Positions 22,568 to 33,730 of a DNA stretch of 64,000 bases are shown here, in pieces; position 1 is the first letter of the stretch; the number at the start of each line of letters is the position of its first letter. The stretch comes from Symbiodinium kawagutii. Taxonomy: Eukaryota > Sar > Dinophyceae > Suessiales > Symbiodiniaceae. Under the pieces are notes generated by a model, which saw only the letters and a program-made list of their open reading frames with translations, was not told the DNA's origin and did not search any database. The stretch lies in contig VSDK01015799.1 in assembly GCA_009767595.1 (NCBI GenBank), positions 594,858-658,857 of the forward strand, given 5' to 3'. The position numbers were made by a program, and so were the translations under genes.

Positions 22568-23897
22568 TAATATCAGTTCATTATCATGGGTAGTAAAGAA
22601 CCCTAATGAGACCATCCTCTACAAAACACCCCACAATGACAGTGTGTTGATTGCATTTCTACTTGAAGCAGCACGTCACACCAACCGAAGTGCCAGAGTG
22701 AAACCTCTATGGCCATCCCAAGCCCATTTGTCTGGCTGTTCACATCCCAGAAATGGCCAAAACATTCAACAGCATGTTCACCCACGGTTGAAAGTTCCTT
22801 CACTTAAAATAACCAGTTGCATTGGATCCTTACCGTTTATGTTTGGCCTGTCATTAGTGGTCACAGACTGTCTTCTTTGTGACAGACTGCCTTCGTCGCA
22901 CAGTTCTTATCACTCATTAACAGGTGTAGTTTGGCCACTATCATTAAAAAAAGTTTCAAACCACCAGCCAGATATACATCTATTTCTATACCTATATACC
23001 TGGGACTGAACCACCATTAAAAGAATGGTTACCCATAGGTAGCATGACAACGTGACACGCCGGGTCTTCTCTCCAGAAAGCACGTGACACTAAACCACTG
23101 CGCTTGCGCGCAGGGTATATAAATCGAGCCCCAACTCTTCGGCGGACACTCACCTCCAAAGTAGCGAAAATGACGTTGGACCAATGGCAAAGCAGCTCGT
23201 GGTGAAGGCACTTCTTCAAAACTATTTATGCTTCAACTATCTACTAACATTTGGACCCAAATGATGTATGAACTCATTTGTAATCAGCAAATAGACAGTA
23301 CTCAACCATCTTACAAAGAAATTGACGATAAACCAGAAACCATGCATCTTTGACCCTATGAATTTGGGGTCATAAGGCTAATATAATCATGATTGTTGCG
23401 GCTACTGGTAATCAAGATATAATCTTTGATATGATTGATGATTCGAAATGAGAATGGCCGCCCATTGGTTACCTGTGGATAGCCTTCTGGTGGTTGATAG
23501 TCAGTAAAAGTGTGGGAATAATGAATCATAACAACAATTGGCAACCATGTACCATAAAATCAACCATACAATGTGGTACCAATAAGTAAGCAGTGATGGT
23601 ACCATTATCAAACACTTTCATACCAATGGTTGCACCTGAACCGACTTACTCCCATGATGGTGGATAATCAGGGACACTGGCGAACAATTGGTGCTTGTGT
23701 ATACACGCATGAATATGGATGCTTGTACCTGTTTACAATCGGGTGAGGCAGTGGCTAAACTGATAGCGTCTTGTCGAATGGTGCTACTTCAACGGCACAT
23801 AGCGGGCGGATAGGTATCCAAAATGGCCTTAAACCATGATCTACAATTCATAATCTAGTGAGTATTGCAACCAAATCGTTAGCGTTACTTTCGATCC

Positions 23898-23921
23898 ACC
23901 ACACACACACACACACACACA
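23898..23921. repeat. (CA)n microsatellite
   Basis: About twelve CA units in the spacer. Confidence 0.95.
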
Positions 23922-24740
23922 CCCAATCAACCAGCTGTGGGCACAGCTGATTAAGCAGCTGCTTGATGTTGGCTGGATCATGTTCCCCACACGGGTTCTG
24001 TCCAACTCGTCAGCTGGGTGTCATTCTTGTTCGCTCACATATGTTCAACTCGAACCGACTGTCCACATGCCAACAGCCCTAGTGATGTTGGCAGCTGGCT
24101 GACTCACCAGCTGTGACTTCCTACTTTCTTTGAAAAAAAATGCGATTGGTCCTAGCAATCTGACAGTACCGTCTCGCAAGCATTCTGTCTTAGGCAAAGC
24201 ATCATTCCACACTTCTATTCTATCATCACATCCAACCTTCAACAACCATCCACAATCATCAACCATCAACCAACCATCCGATCCAAATCGTCTGCCAGTT
24301 GCAACCATCTATCAGCCGACTCCTACTATGGCTCCTCAGCACCCCACGGCACCTGAAGGCTGCCACAGCCTGCAGCAGATCACTAGCTGAGGGGCAAATC
24401 CGCAGCAATTCATTTTAGAAAGCACTTGGTGACTAATAGGTATGGAGTGTTGACGTTACACTTTAGGTATGATGATAGTTTTTGATCAAACAATAGTCAC
24501 ATATACTGATATTTCACTTGATGATTATAGCGACAGCGAAAATGAAAACGAAAACCTACAGTCTTACTTACCCTGCAGGTACCCTATGAACAACCAAGAG
24601 TAGGCAAAACTACTCAGTAGTCATTACCCACAGGCATGACTTGGTACTTGTCCCAATGGTACTATACTGATACTTATAACACCCTGCCGTCTCAGCCATA
24701 ACTACCGATAGACATAATATTGATTACTCCTTACGTGATA

Positions 24741-24832
24741 GTTTCTCAAAACAGGGAACCCCAAGAATGGTTGGCTTTTCAGGATCAATGGCTAGTATTG
24801 GATGATTTGGTCCCCTTTTTTGAGAAACACCC
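24741..24832 (+). mobile_element. MITE-like element, family 1, copy C
   Basis: A 92 bp unit beginning GTTTCTCAAAACAGGGAACC and ending with a run of T then TGAGAAAC. The inverted ends pair over about 20 bp. The right half shares TATTGGATGATTTGG with copies B and D. It is located 3' of the DeSI-like gene. Confidence 0.65.
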
Positions 24833-25125
24833 ATGTAGTTATTCCCATAGTTGTATGCCATGGCTCTCACCTGCTAGAGCCATGCCTCGTTATGGTTGTC
24901 CATAGTCATCACCGATAGTTACTACCTATAATCATTGTCTCAATATTTCCCTTATCATTGTAGCCAATACCGCAATTCTTCTGATACAACCGCCACCGAT
25001 ACCTTAGAGTCATGACTATCGTTACATTCTATACGACTTATCATAAGTTATATTCCATTGTTGTAACATATTTAATTGCACCCTACACTTGTACCCTATA
25101 GTGGTACCCTGTAGGTTACCCATGT

Positions 25126-25304
25126 TTACCCTATAGTGGATCCTATAGTTATAGAGTCCCAGCCGTAGCCATCTGCAGTCAGCTCCCCATGTCCACCACC
25201 CATCCGCGCCTGCACCCGCGCATCGCGCGCCTGCGAGGACATGGAGCCCACGGCACCAGAAAGGGCTCCCATGGCGTCGGAGGCCTTGTCGCCCAAGCTG
25301 GCGC
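25126..25304 (-). CDS. DeSI-like gene last exon
   Basis: It continues LAGAG-ASLGDKASDAMGALSG and ends ADGYGWDSITIGSTIG at TAA 25126-25128. It joins the small exon 25960-25908 (RLGLGPLPKQFMSLAGAG) through a GC donor in phase 1. The tail is Ala/Gly/Ser-rich and probably flexible. The last 10-15 codons could instead be intron if a further exon exists; GT follows the codons for ARM. Confidence 0.75.
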
Positions 25305-28300
25305 CTGGCCCATGACATCGAGGACATGGATGACATCTATGGATCGTGGATCTATGAGATATCAATGGGGAAGAAAATAAATATCATGAGATATCTATCA
25401 ATGGGGAAGAAAAAAATGTATTTCAGATAGTAAGAATATCTGTGATGTAGAAAGTTTGGTGTGCGTTTGACTGTGTACATACATAGATGTGCACAGGTCA
25501 AGTCTTTAGTCTTTACATATTGTATGAAAATATTTACAGACAGAGAGAGTATGTGTGTGTGTGTGGATGTACATCACTACTAATTAGTAAGGGAAATAGC
25601 CTACACGCACTAGCTCTCTCGTTGGATGGGCTTGGTTGCCGCCTCATCGGTGCATGTGACACAACCAAATCCAGTCAGTGGGGGAAGAGATCCAGACTGC
25701 CTCATAACATGTCCTGGGTTCTAACAAAGTCGAATCATCAAAAACCGAGGCTTGAATCCCCTTACCAAAAAAAACTGATAACGCTTCAGTAGACACAAGC
25801 AGGACCTACAATTTTCGCGCCATAACCCAAGCTCAACCCAAGCAGCCCTGCTGCTCAACTTGGGACGCTGTGTACCACCCTGTTGACCCATCACCCATGG
25901 CTCCCGCCTGCACCGGCAAGACTCATGAACTGCTTGGGCAAGGGACCTAGCCCCAATCGCCTGGCGCAGGAGGCTCTGGTTTCACATTGGAAGTTTTCCC
26001 TGTACAAACGGTCTAACACCATGACATATTCAACCTTGTCCCAATGATTTACATTAATGGTACAGCGGTATAACCCTATGGCTCAAGATTCTTTGCTGAT
26101 TTCACCAAGTATCAAAAACGTGGCCTTTTAATGCTGGGAGCCACTGGTAACTTGGAAATCATATCCTTGGCGATTAGTTTTCGCTTGGCTCGAAAGCCAG
26201 GCTGGAATTTGGTGGCCGATACTTGGCCATGGAAGTTGTGCTTAACAAAGAATTGGTGCAGCCAAAGAGTGGAGATGGTTACTGGCTACTAACGGACAGT
26301 ACTGGTGAGCGATGGTTGAAAGTGGTTGGTTCGTGATAGCTAATTGCGGCTGGTTAATGAGATGTCCAGGGCGAGTTCATCAAGCGATCAGGTTGCTGGT
26401 ATGGACACCTATCCCCTGAGCCCTTAGAGTCACAGCTGCAATTTTCTCAGAGTATCAGTTCTTCATTACACCGTCTGGTTACGGCGGTTACGGTTTAAAG
26501 CCCTGTGATCAAACATCGAAATCGGCTGACGAAGCCGAGCAGTGAGGAGTGCCTCTAAGCGTAGACCTGCCTCAGATGGTCCCTCGATCTACACAGCTGC
26601 AGGGCTCGTGAGGCGCCTGAGAAGTTCATGGCTGAAGTGGCAGCAGTTGCACCGCAGGATGTCGTAGTCCTCTCCCGGCCACTCCTTCGCCAACCTGGAT
26701 GCGACGCACAGCGGAGTCATAGCGATGACTTGGTGCGATTACAATTGGGAATCAATTTGGTTGCGCAACATGGAGACTGCTGAAAAATCAGTCAGTAATT
26801 CTTACCACAACAGTACAAGATCCGCTCCAAAATGTGGCTTCGCCAAGCTACACATAACAATACAAACCGAGCAGGGCTGTCTAGTGAAAGTTGTTCAGGG
26901 TACGGTATATGCTGAAGTGCCATGGGCCAAGCTGCCCTCCAGCCACGCAAGGAAAACGAAGCATGCAGAGGTACACCATTTTGAGAAAGACCCCAAGCAA
27001 CACTTTTGGGACTGGCAAGATGCATCAGGCTGGGAACTTTGACCATACATCACCAAATTCAAGATGGAAACTCGTCGGGATCAACTGCAATAACTGCAAT
27101 ACGCCACAGACTTCTGGGGAGAAAAAAATTGCCCGCCAGAATCACGAGACCGTGTTGACTGGCAGCAGAACCAACCAAGTGTGCCATGGGTAGTGAGCCC
27201 ATCCCAACAGTTGGACAGTGCAGGGTCACTGCTTTGGGAGAAAAGCGAAGGGGTACGGGGGCTGCTTGACCCACATGAATATATGGTTGATGACTTGGGT
27301 TTGCGGTTTGCGAAGGGTGGATTTTTTGGGCTCTGGAAACCTCATAACCACATGCCCAACTGCTTATGACCTCTGCTGTATACCCAGGTAGCACTTGTTG
27401 GTTTTGACTATGGAACCCGTTGGTTTGATCAAAGCGGGTGCCCAGCGCCAAGAGACCGGCCCATGAGAGCCAAGATGGTTTGTTCCGAAAGCTGGGTGTA
27501 GCCCATGGGCAAAGAATAGAGGTAGATGTGAGCATCACACTCCTGAGCCAGGAACTTGTGAGATCCCTGGGTTTCCAACAATACAGCCGCAGGTTTGGAG
27601 CGGGCATTCTTCCAGCGACTTGCCCTACCTGGTCATAGACAATCCAATGCTCATAATACCACCTCGTGCGACCCCTGTGCAGAAACCTCGCGTTGGGTAT
27701 GCCGCCAACAATATGGGTTCACTACATTGAAATGGTTCCATAAATGCCAATTTGATGGTTTGATGGCAAGTCATGAGCGCTTTTGATCACACTGCTCATG
27801 TAAACGTCGATGATATTCTCAAATCCCTACTTAAAATGGGATGGTCATCTAGAGAGCCTTCATGAAGCCGATTGTTCCTCGGGGACTTTGACTGCTTGGC
27901 TGTACCAACAAATCGATGCTCCTATCCCATCATCTTCTAAAAATCTACCAACAATAATCAACTTGCCCATCAGTTTTGGGCGGTACCACTATCTATGGAC
28001 AACTGCAGCTCAGGAACAACAACCCTTTAATTCGCCCATGGTGAAAAAACATCTTCCACTCCCTGCCGTCATCTCACCTGCTTTGCTTTCAACCTTAAGC
28101 GTAAGCTCCATACAGACCAAAACAGCATCTCTAAGCGGGGAATGCGGCCGTATCCCCTGCTGATCAGTTTGCTGTTGAAAAGTGATCATGCTTGCTGCGT
28201 CACTAGAGATACCCCGAAAACCTTGGGACCAGGGGATGGCTTGTTCCATCCTGATGGTTGCCATAGCTTCTTGATAATATCCCCATGCTTCTTGGTGCTC

Positions 28301-31300
28301 TTATCTGAGCAACCAACATTTGATTGATGATGATCCTGATGATCATGATGATGATGACGGCGGCAATGACGATGGCGATGACGATGGCGATGACAATGAC
28401 CATCATGATGACTATGACGATGACGATGGCGATGGCGGTGGCGATGAGGATGAGGATGAGGATCATGATCATCATCATCATCATCATCAACAACAACAAG
28501 GAACAGGTAAGATATTACTGGGTGATCCCAGCCAGAGAAAAAATGGTAGTTCCCAAATCAAGAAACAACCAGGACCTCATTCTCGGTTCTTCACAAGCTA
28601 ATACTTTGAGTATTAGTTGATCATACCTTTTGATCACCATTAACAACCGTTGATGGTTTGCTTAGTATGCTCAGTGATTTGTGATTGATTCTTGGTTGGT
28701 CACAATCCCTTCAAACAAGGGATCCCCTGCAAAATGACCACCACTCTGTGACTCAAAATTGCAGCAATTCTTTCAACTTTGAAACTCAAAGAATCCAACC
28801 TTGATGATTGTGGTAACCAGCCCTGATCACGATGAAGTGACTGCATGGATCTGAATGGTAGGTCAAGCTCTTCATCGACCAGACCCATTCAAGGTGACCA
28901 TCCATCTCCCGACGAGGCCTTGGGCGGGCAGCAGAAGACGCCACTGCCCCTGGCGGCATAGCCATAGCTCCACTCCTGGCAGACAGCCGAGCTTAGGCAG
29001 AGAAGAAATGTCTTGTTGCAGGTTCTTGGAGTGAGAAGGATCATTTTGTTGCAGGGATCACTGTCTGGACTTGAGTTGTCTAGGTTGGCTGTAGCTATTA
29101 ATTGCCTTAGCCGGTATTAATCGACCGTCATTTCAACCGTCAGCTAAACATCAATGTTTGCACGAGCCCTCGACACAGCTCATAAGAGTGGATTCGTGCT
29201 CGAGGAAAGAAGCACCAAAACTTCTGTTGGTGCCGAAATGTTTGCTAAGCCATGGGTTGGGGCTGTGGCCGATCGCTGGTTGTTCCAAGCAGCTCATGGG
29301 TTCCAGCAGGATACCGCCCGGCTCAAGTGTTATCGGATGATGATCACCATCACCATGGAACTGTCATGCGTCGGATGAAGCATTGGGGTCACCCGTCAAC
29401 TTGACTCCAATCCAAGTTTCTGCTGACCAAAGCATGGCTGCTTTCAGGGTGAGTTGTCCAATTTTCAACACCAGCGCCCCGGCAATGCTTGGTTTTTTGC
29501 TGTTCCGCGTGCACTCCATTGCCTGTTTTTTGTAATACCAGGTGCCGCTGCCACAATTTGTAGTTCTTTAACATTGGTTGTACTATCATAAGTCCTCCAC
29601 ATGGCGGCTATAAGTAATGGAGAAGGGTCAACCAGAGGACTCAACTCGATCAATCTTGCTAAAAATGCTTGGTGGTGAACACATCCCAACAGTTCGACTA
29701 GTTGGAGGGTCCTTTTGAGGATGTGAACATATACGTGAAGAGCCAGAGGTACAGGGGATAAAACCGGCCCTATCCGCCATATCAGTTTTGTCCATCGATT
29801 TGGTGACGAGAAGTTCACTTTGCTAGGAGGAACTGAGCATGGATCCTGAACAAAACTGATCTGTATTGAACATTTTTGGATCTTGTGAGTATTGCTGTTG
29901 AGAGAAAGCACAAGTGGGTGTACTGAACACAGGAGCTGTTCAAATGCAAAGCACACAAGACCAACTGCCACCAGACAAACCAAGAGCAACCCAGCACAAA
30001 TCAGCAACAACACGTGGATTCCGTGGATGATCTCAGCCGTTGCTCCTTTCCATGCACCTCCACTGCCGTGTGGTAGGCACCAGCGCCTCCCAGTCGGCTT
30101 AGAAAGCGGTTCACCTCAGCTCCGCTGCTGGGATTCAACCATCCCATGCGCAGGATTTTGGTCAGAGTACGCTCCAACCATTTCAAGAACTCATTGTAAG
30201 GACGAGAAATCGGATATTCAATCCAACTTTCAATTACAGTGACTTTTATATCCAACTTTTGCGATTGAAATGATCAGATACCTAGCGGTTGCTGGTCGCA
30301 GTGGCCCTTTTCACCAGTTGCTGCGCCCCAAGTAATCGGTGGTTTCAGCCCTCCGCAACAGCACTGCCACAGGCCGGTGATCCACCACGGTCCACTGCGC
30401 TGGGGATTGCCTTCCCCTTAAAAACAAAGCTCTATGAACGATGACCAACGGGGACCGACCGGGACCAACCAGGACAAACCGGGACCGACCGGGACCAACC
30501 TCAAGGTTGTTGTGAACAAGAAAGCAAAAAACTGATAGTGTTGAAATTCAAATACCACATGGGTGGAAAAAGTTCTGACTATCACATCTTTTGGGTTCGT
30601 TCGGTGTGCCATCATACCATCTGAAGTCATGATCATTCAGAATGGGAGATCCGGCTCACGCATGTTTGATGTGCTGTTGAAGGAAAAATTCTTACTGGCT
30701 GATAAACTAGCTCATGAAACCTTGCTTTCACTGGTGGCTAAAGCCCCGCCTTGTAGACTGTCTGGCTGCCAGAAACGCTATACACATGGAGGGTCACCGG
30801 AGCAGCATGAGTCCCCTGCGGTCCTGCTGGGGTAGGTGGCTGGAAGTACCCTGTCAAGCAAGAAAGAATGATGCTTAAATGATCTTGCGTAAGCTTGTCA
30901 AAGCTAGCTAGCGTATGGACTAATGATGGTTAAGAAACTGGTTGATAAGCTGATTACTAAGTTGCTTGATGATGGTCTATGACAGTCAATGACCGCTTGA
31001 TGATGGGTAATCGATAATCGTTCACAATGTTTGGCTATCGTTTAGCACCTTATCGTTGCCATGATGTTGATATGTTGATTGACAATGATGGGTAATGATG
31101 GCTATGATTTGTTTAATTGATGTTTCTTATTAAAATCTATGTGTGATCGTTGATGATGTATCCTTCAACAGCCAACCATGGTTGAGAATGGTTCCAAAAA
31201 ATCTCAAAGATTGTAAATCATTTTGGTTGCATGATGTGGGCTAGCAGTACTTCCTGTTGAATTTGTGAATAAGTGCTAATACGTAGCGTGTTGGACAGGT

Positions 31301-31849
31301 TGATGTTAAGTCCTGAAAGTTGTTTTAAGAATGACTACAGTGTTCTGCTGCACTGCCGAGTGCCAATCTTACATCTGATCAGCCCTAATGTATCATGGGT
31401 TATCAATGGTCAAGGACTATGATCAATTGTTACAGCACATGACCAATGGTTCACAGTGGTGAACCATTGTTGCCAAAGCCAATCATATACAACTGTTGTC
31501 AGTGGCTGTTATATTCGAACTGCAGATATTAACAAATATCATGGTGATCGAGATTAAGCATAGGCTGATATCAACCACAATCCGAATCGAATCAATCATG
31601 ACTGCAATTAATCACGGAATATCACGGAACATCACCATTGAATAAAGATCTGAACCATCATCAACCATCTTCAACCATCTCCAACCATGATGCCATCCAT
31701 GACGTCATCCATGATTTTCATCAATGCCCAACGGTCGATCTCAGCGGCAGCGTACCTGTTGAGCTTGCGGATTTGGCGATCGGCAACGGCTTCGGTTCAG
31801 GCACCGCTCGGGATGGGATCAGCAACGCGTAGCCACGGGACGCCGCCAT
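25126..31849 (-). CDS. PPPDE/DeSI-type cysteine peptidase (deSUMOylating isopeptidase-like), complete
   Basis: This gene encodes a cytosolic or nuclear thiol peptidase of the PPPDE family, whose characterised members remove SUMO or ubiquitin. Proposed exons: 31849-31756, 30850-30763, 30127-30046, 28975-28919, 27566-27457, 26694-26617, 25960-25908 and 25304-25126. The total is 741 nt, 246 codons plus TAA, with every junction in phase. Seen: VTLHVYSVSGS, GAYHTAVEVHGKEWSYG with the catalytic His, GVFCCPPK, LPMGYTQLSEQ, LAKEWPGEDYDILRCNCCHF with the catalytic Cys, then LGLGPLPKQFMSLAGAGASL and an Ala/Gly/Ser-rich tail. Length and order fit the family. Introns are a mix of GT, GC and GA donors. 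The start at 31849 is the first Met in a G+C-rich exon that joins in phase. The first exon and the exact 3' end are less certain than the core. Whether it acts on SUMO or ubiquitin cannot be told. Confidence 0.87.
26617..26694 (-). CDS. DeSI-like gene exon 6 (catalytic Cys)
   Basis: The exon reads LAKEWPGEDYDILRCNCCH then FSHELL. It corresponds to the conserved 'W-x-G-xx-YDLL-xx-NCNHF' motif. The Cys after Asn is the expected nucleophile, and the usual second Asn is replaced by Cys. The exon ends CTC AG|GCGCCT, a GC donor. Confidence 0.9.
27457..27566 (-). CDS. DeSI-like gene exon 5
   Basis: The exon reads GSHKFLAQECDAHIYLYSL then PMGYTQLSEQTILALMG. It matches the segment after 'PP(K/R)' in the family, with GxTxLS. 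It starts after ACCCAG and ends GGC CG|GTCTCT, splitting an Arg codon completed by 26694. Confidence 0.85.
28324..28497. repeat. GAT/GAC trinucleotide-rich tract
   Basis: Imperfect GATGAC/GATGAT array in the DeSI-like gene intron between 28919 and 27566. It opens false Asp-rich and Met/Ile-rich frames. Confidence 0.9.
30046..30127 (-). CDS. DeSI-like gene exon 3 (catalytic His)
   Basis: The exon reads GAEVNRFLSRLGGAGAYH then TAVEVHGK. The His of AYH is the catalytic histidine of PPPDE peptidases. The exon ends AAG|GAGCAA, a GA donor, and joins 28975 (EWSYGYAARGSGVFCCPPK) to give GK-EWSYG. The acceptor could be at 30127 or 30124; both keep frame. Confidence 0.88.
30763..30850 (-). CDS. DeSI-like gene exon 2 (first beta strand)
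   Basis: The exon reads YFQPPTPAGPQGTHAAPVT then LHVYSVSGS. V-x-L-H-V-Y is the first strand of the PPPDE fold. It ends AGC CA|GACAGT, a GA donor, and joins 30127 to give SGS-H-SGAEVNRFL. Confidence 0.8.
31756..31849 (-). CDS. DeSI-like gene exon 1 (start)
   Basis: ATG 31849 opens MAASRGYALLIPSRAVPEP followed by KPLPIAKSASSTG. The exon ends ACA G|GTACGC, a GT donor in phase 1. The next exon begins GG TAC TTC, giving STG-YFQPPTPAGPQG. The Pro/Ser/Ala-rich N-terminus shows no domain. Support comes from G+C-rich codons, a good donor and phase. Confidence 0.6.
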
Positions 31850-32786
31850 CAGGTTCGCCCAGGCGGCGATGGGGCGTCACAACCAGTGGCAGGGCGCGAT
31901 GTGCGGTGGCGTAACTTGTCTAACCAGTGGCTTGTCCAACGAATTCTTTCCCTGGAAGACGTGTGTGAACATGAAGATTTGCCAGCGACCTTGAGTAGTC
32001 CCATTGCTGGAATGCTTAACAGTTTGCCATGCGTCATGTGCCACTGCCATTCCTTGTTTCCACCCAAGGAAACGATAATAACTAAAGGGTTGGAGAAATC
32101 GGATATCGGATATCTATCGTTTTAGTAGATGATAAATACCTCTACTACACTGCACATTCTGGGACTGCCTGACAAAGTGAGCGTGTATGACGTGGTGTCA
32201 TGTAGATGTTCTCCTTGATGGGCTGTGATCGGGTGCTCCAAACATATGATAGCGTGAATGAAAACACTGAAGGAAAACGCTGCAGCAGGATCCAAAAAAA
32301 AACATATCTGAAGAAAAAAATCTGCCCTTTGCACTTCACAAATTGAACCTCCATGACATGGTGAAACATACGAATGAGAATAAAAATATATTCTTCGGGT
32401 CAACAAATGACTGGAACCAATCTAGCTGTGGTTTGCAACTGGCAATGCGTTTGAAAAATGCCCCAGAGACTCAAAGCCCATTCAACTCAATCCAATGATG
32501 CATCAATGGCATGGAAAGGAACGACTGTTCTGGTTGGAAATGCCTACCAATTCCCCGGGGAAATGATCGTGCCAAAAAATATCTAAAGACTCTAAAGACT
32601 GCACCGATTGTCTCATCTTTTTGATTGTTTTTGTCATTTACCTGGCAGTTGAGAGAGTGATATCACAACACATGTGCCAAGATTTGGCATAGAAGTTTTG
32701 GCGTCATACTTTTTTTGTGGCACATGCGTTGGTCCGCAGGAGAGTAGCAGACCAGGAGTCATAGGCGTGACAGTTCCGATCTCACC

Positions 32787-33447
32787 AGCCTTTGGCATGT
32801 GAAGCAAAAAACGTTGCCATCTACAGCTGCATGCAATATTCCGACGCGTAGAAAATTGAACCTGTTGAAGAATACTCCAAGTCTTTCATCATTGGGAATT
32901 CAAAAGGTTAAAACATGCAACATCGCCCTCTCCACATGATGGCAACCAACAATCACGATTGCTGCAAGCTGCAGGACTTTGTGCGGAACTGCATTTCGTC
33001 CTGCGACGAATGAGCAACGAGGAAAGATCTTATATAGAGTAAACAAACGATCCTGAACACGGTCCAGACGGTCGAGGATACGTGTAGCCTACACGAACCC
33101 TTCAGTATCANNNNNNNNNNNNNNACACGACCTCTTCAGTTACACACCGCATTGGGCCACGCCGCTCGGGCAAGAACTCTCTAGGAGAGAAAACTTGCCG
33201 AGCTGAACTATGAGCGTTTTATCATCTTTTTTCAACCTCCCAGGAAGAGATTTGAACTTTTTTTGAAGGAACGGACTTAGTCCGATTCCCTTCTACCAGA
33301 ACCTTGTGAAATCGGCCTTTGGCATGTGAAGCAAAAAAAGTTGCCCTCTACAGCTGCTTACAATCTTGTTGAAGATCACTCCAACGCGCAAACTGCAGGA
33401 CTTTGAGGGCAACTGCACTTTGTCATAATATGACAAATGAGCAACGT
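32787..33447. repeat. Dispersed repeat pair flanking the gap
   Basis: Copy 1 (32787-33019) and copy 2 (33313-33447) both start GCCTTTGGCATGTGAAGC and both end GCAGGACTTT...GAGCAACG. They share the same order of blocks and the same orientation. Copy 2 has inverted blocks GTTGCCCTC and GAGGGCAAC, suggesting a short inverted-repeat element. Confidence 0.6.
33111..33124. other. Assembly gap (14 N)
   Basis: Fourteen ambiguous bases. The gap lies between two copies of a dispersed repeat (32787-33019 and 33313-33447), a common cause of assembly breaks. Linkage across it should be treated with caution. Confidence 0.99.
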
Positions 33448-33634
33448 CAAAAGCAGCTAAACATTTTCATAATTGGTTCACAAATTTCCACAACAAATTG
33501 TACTGTATCCGTTCGTTTCATACCATCTGGCACCCTCCATATACAACCAAGGGCGCATGTTTGACATTGCTCAAATGGCATGTCATTAAGTGGATTCAAA
33601 TGGCATGACTAATGAGATCCCCTGGGGTTATGCG

Positions 33635-33730
33635 AGCCCCGATGTCCAGCAGCTCCTGAAACGGTTTCAGTTTGAGGAACCACTGCGTTGGGTCATGGTT
33701 CCAGCCCAAAAAAGGCATGTTTTCGCATTT
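33635..33730 (-). CDS. Unassigned candidate exon
   Basis: The minus frame reads MPFLGWNHDPTQWFLKLKP then FQELLDIGARITP, with coding-like third positions. The plus strand also has an open frame here (70 codons), so the strand is not certain. No family was recognised. Confidence 0.3.

Larger units (their letters stand above)
17448..25125. other. Spacer between the proton ATPase and the DeSI-like gene
   Basis: This 7.7 kb is A+T-rich, full of degenerate 'AACCATCA'-type motifs, with a (CA)12 tract, two copies of the TIR family and two candidate exons listed separately. I see no complete gene. A G+C-rich patch near 23050-23190 has a good GAG|GTGAGT donor on the minus strand but no recognisable product. 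Confidence 0.5.
31850..33590. other. Non-coding stretch upstream of the DeSI-like gene
   Basis: No convincing coding frame was found. The stretch holds a dispersed repeat pair and a short assembly gap. It should contain the 5' flank of the DeSI-like gene. No TATA-like or other promoter element could be identified with confidence. Confidence 0.45.

Noticed and set aside
25155-25168. CCGTAGCCAT, the start of the spliced-leader consensus
   Set aside because: The match stops after ten bases and it lies within the last exon of the DeSI-like gene on the other strand.
26081-26095. GGCTCAAG resembling the end of the dinoflagellate spliced leader
   Set aside because: Only eight bases match and the preceding CCATTTT is absent; the same word occurs elsewhere by chance (29326, 42943, 43462).
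27059-27607. A 182-codon minus-strand frame
   Set aside because: The conserved PPPDE segment lies in a different frame of the same bases (27566-27457); this longer frame is its shadow plus intron.
28320-28620. Asp-rich and Met/Ile-rich frames on both strands
   Set aside because: Trinucleotide GAT/GAC repeat in an intron; no conserved motif.
29465-30013. A 182-codon minus-strand frame with hydrophobic ends
   Set aside because: It lies in the DeSI-like gene intron, codon usage is A+T-rich, and there is no conserved motif or splice signal in phase.
30310-30410. A G+C-rich minus frame (PAQWTVVDHRPVAVLLRRAE) between DeSI-like exons 2 and 3
   Set aside because: Exons 2 and 3 already join in phase with the spacing the family requires; including this would insert extra residues in the core fold.
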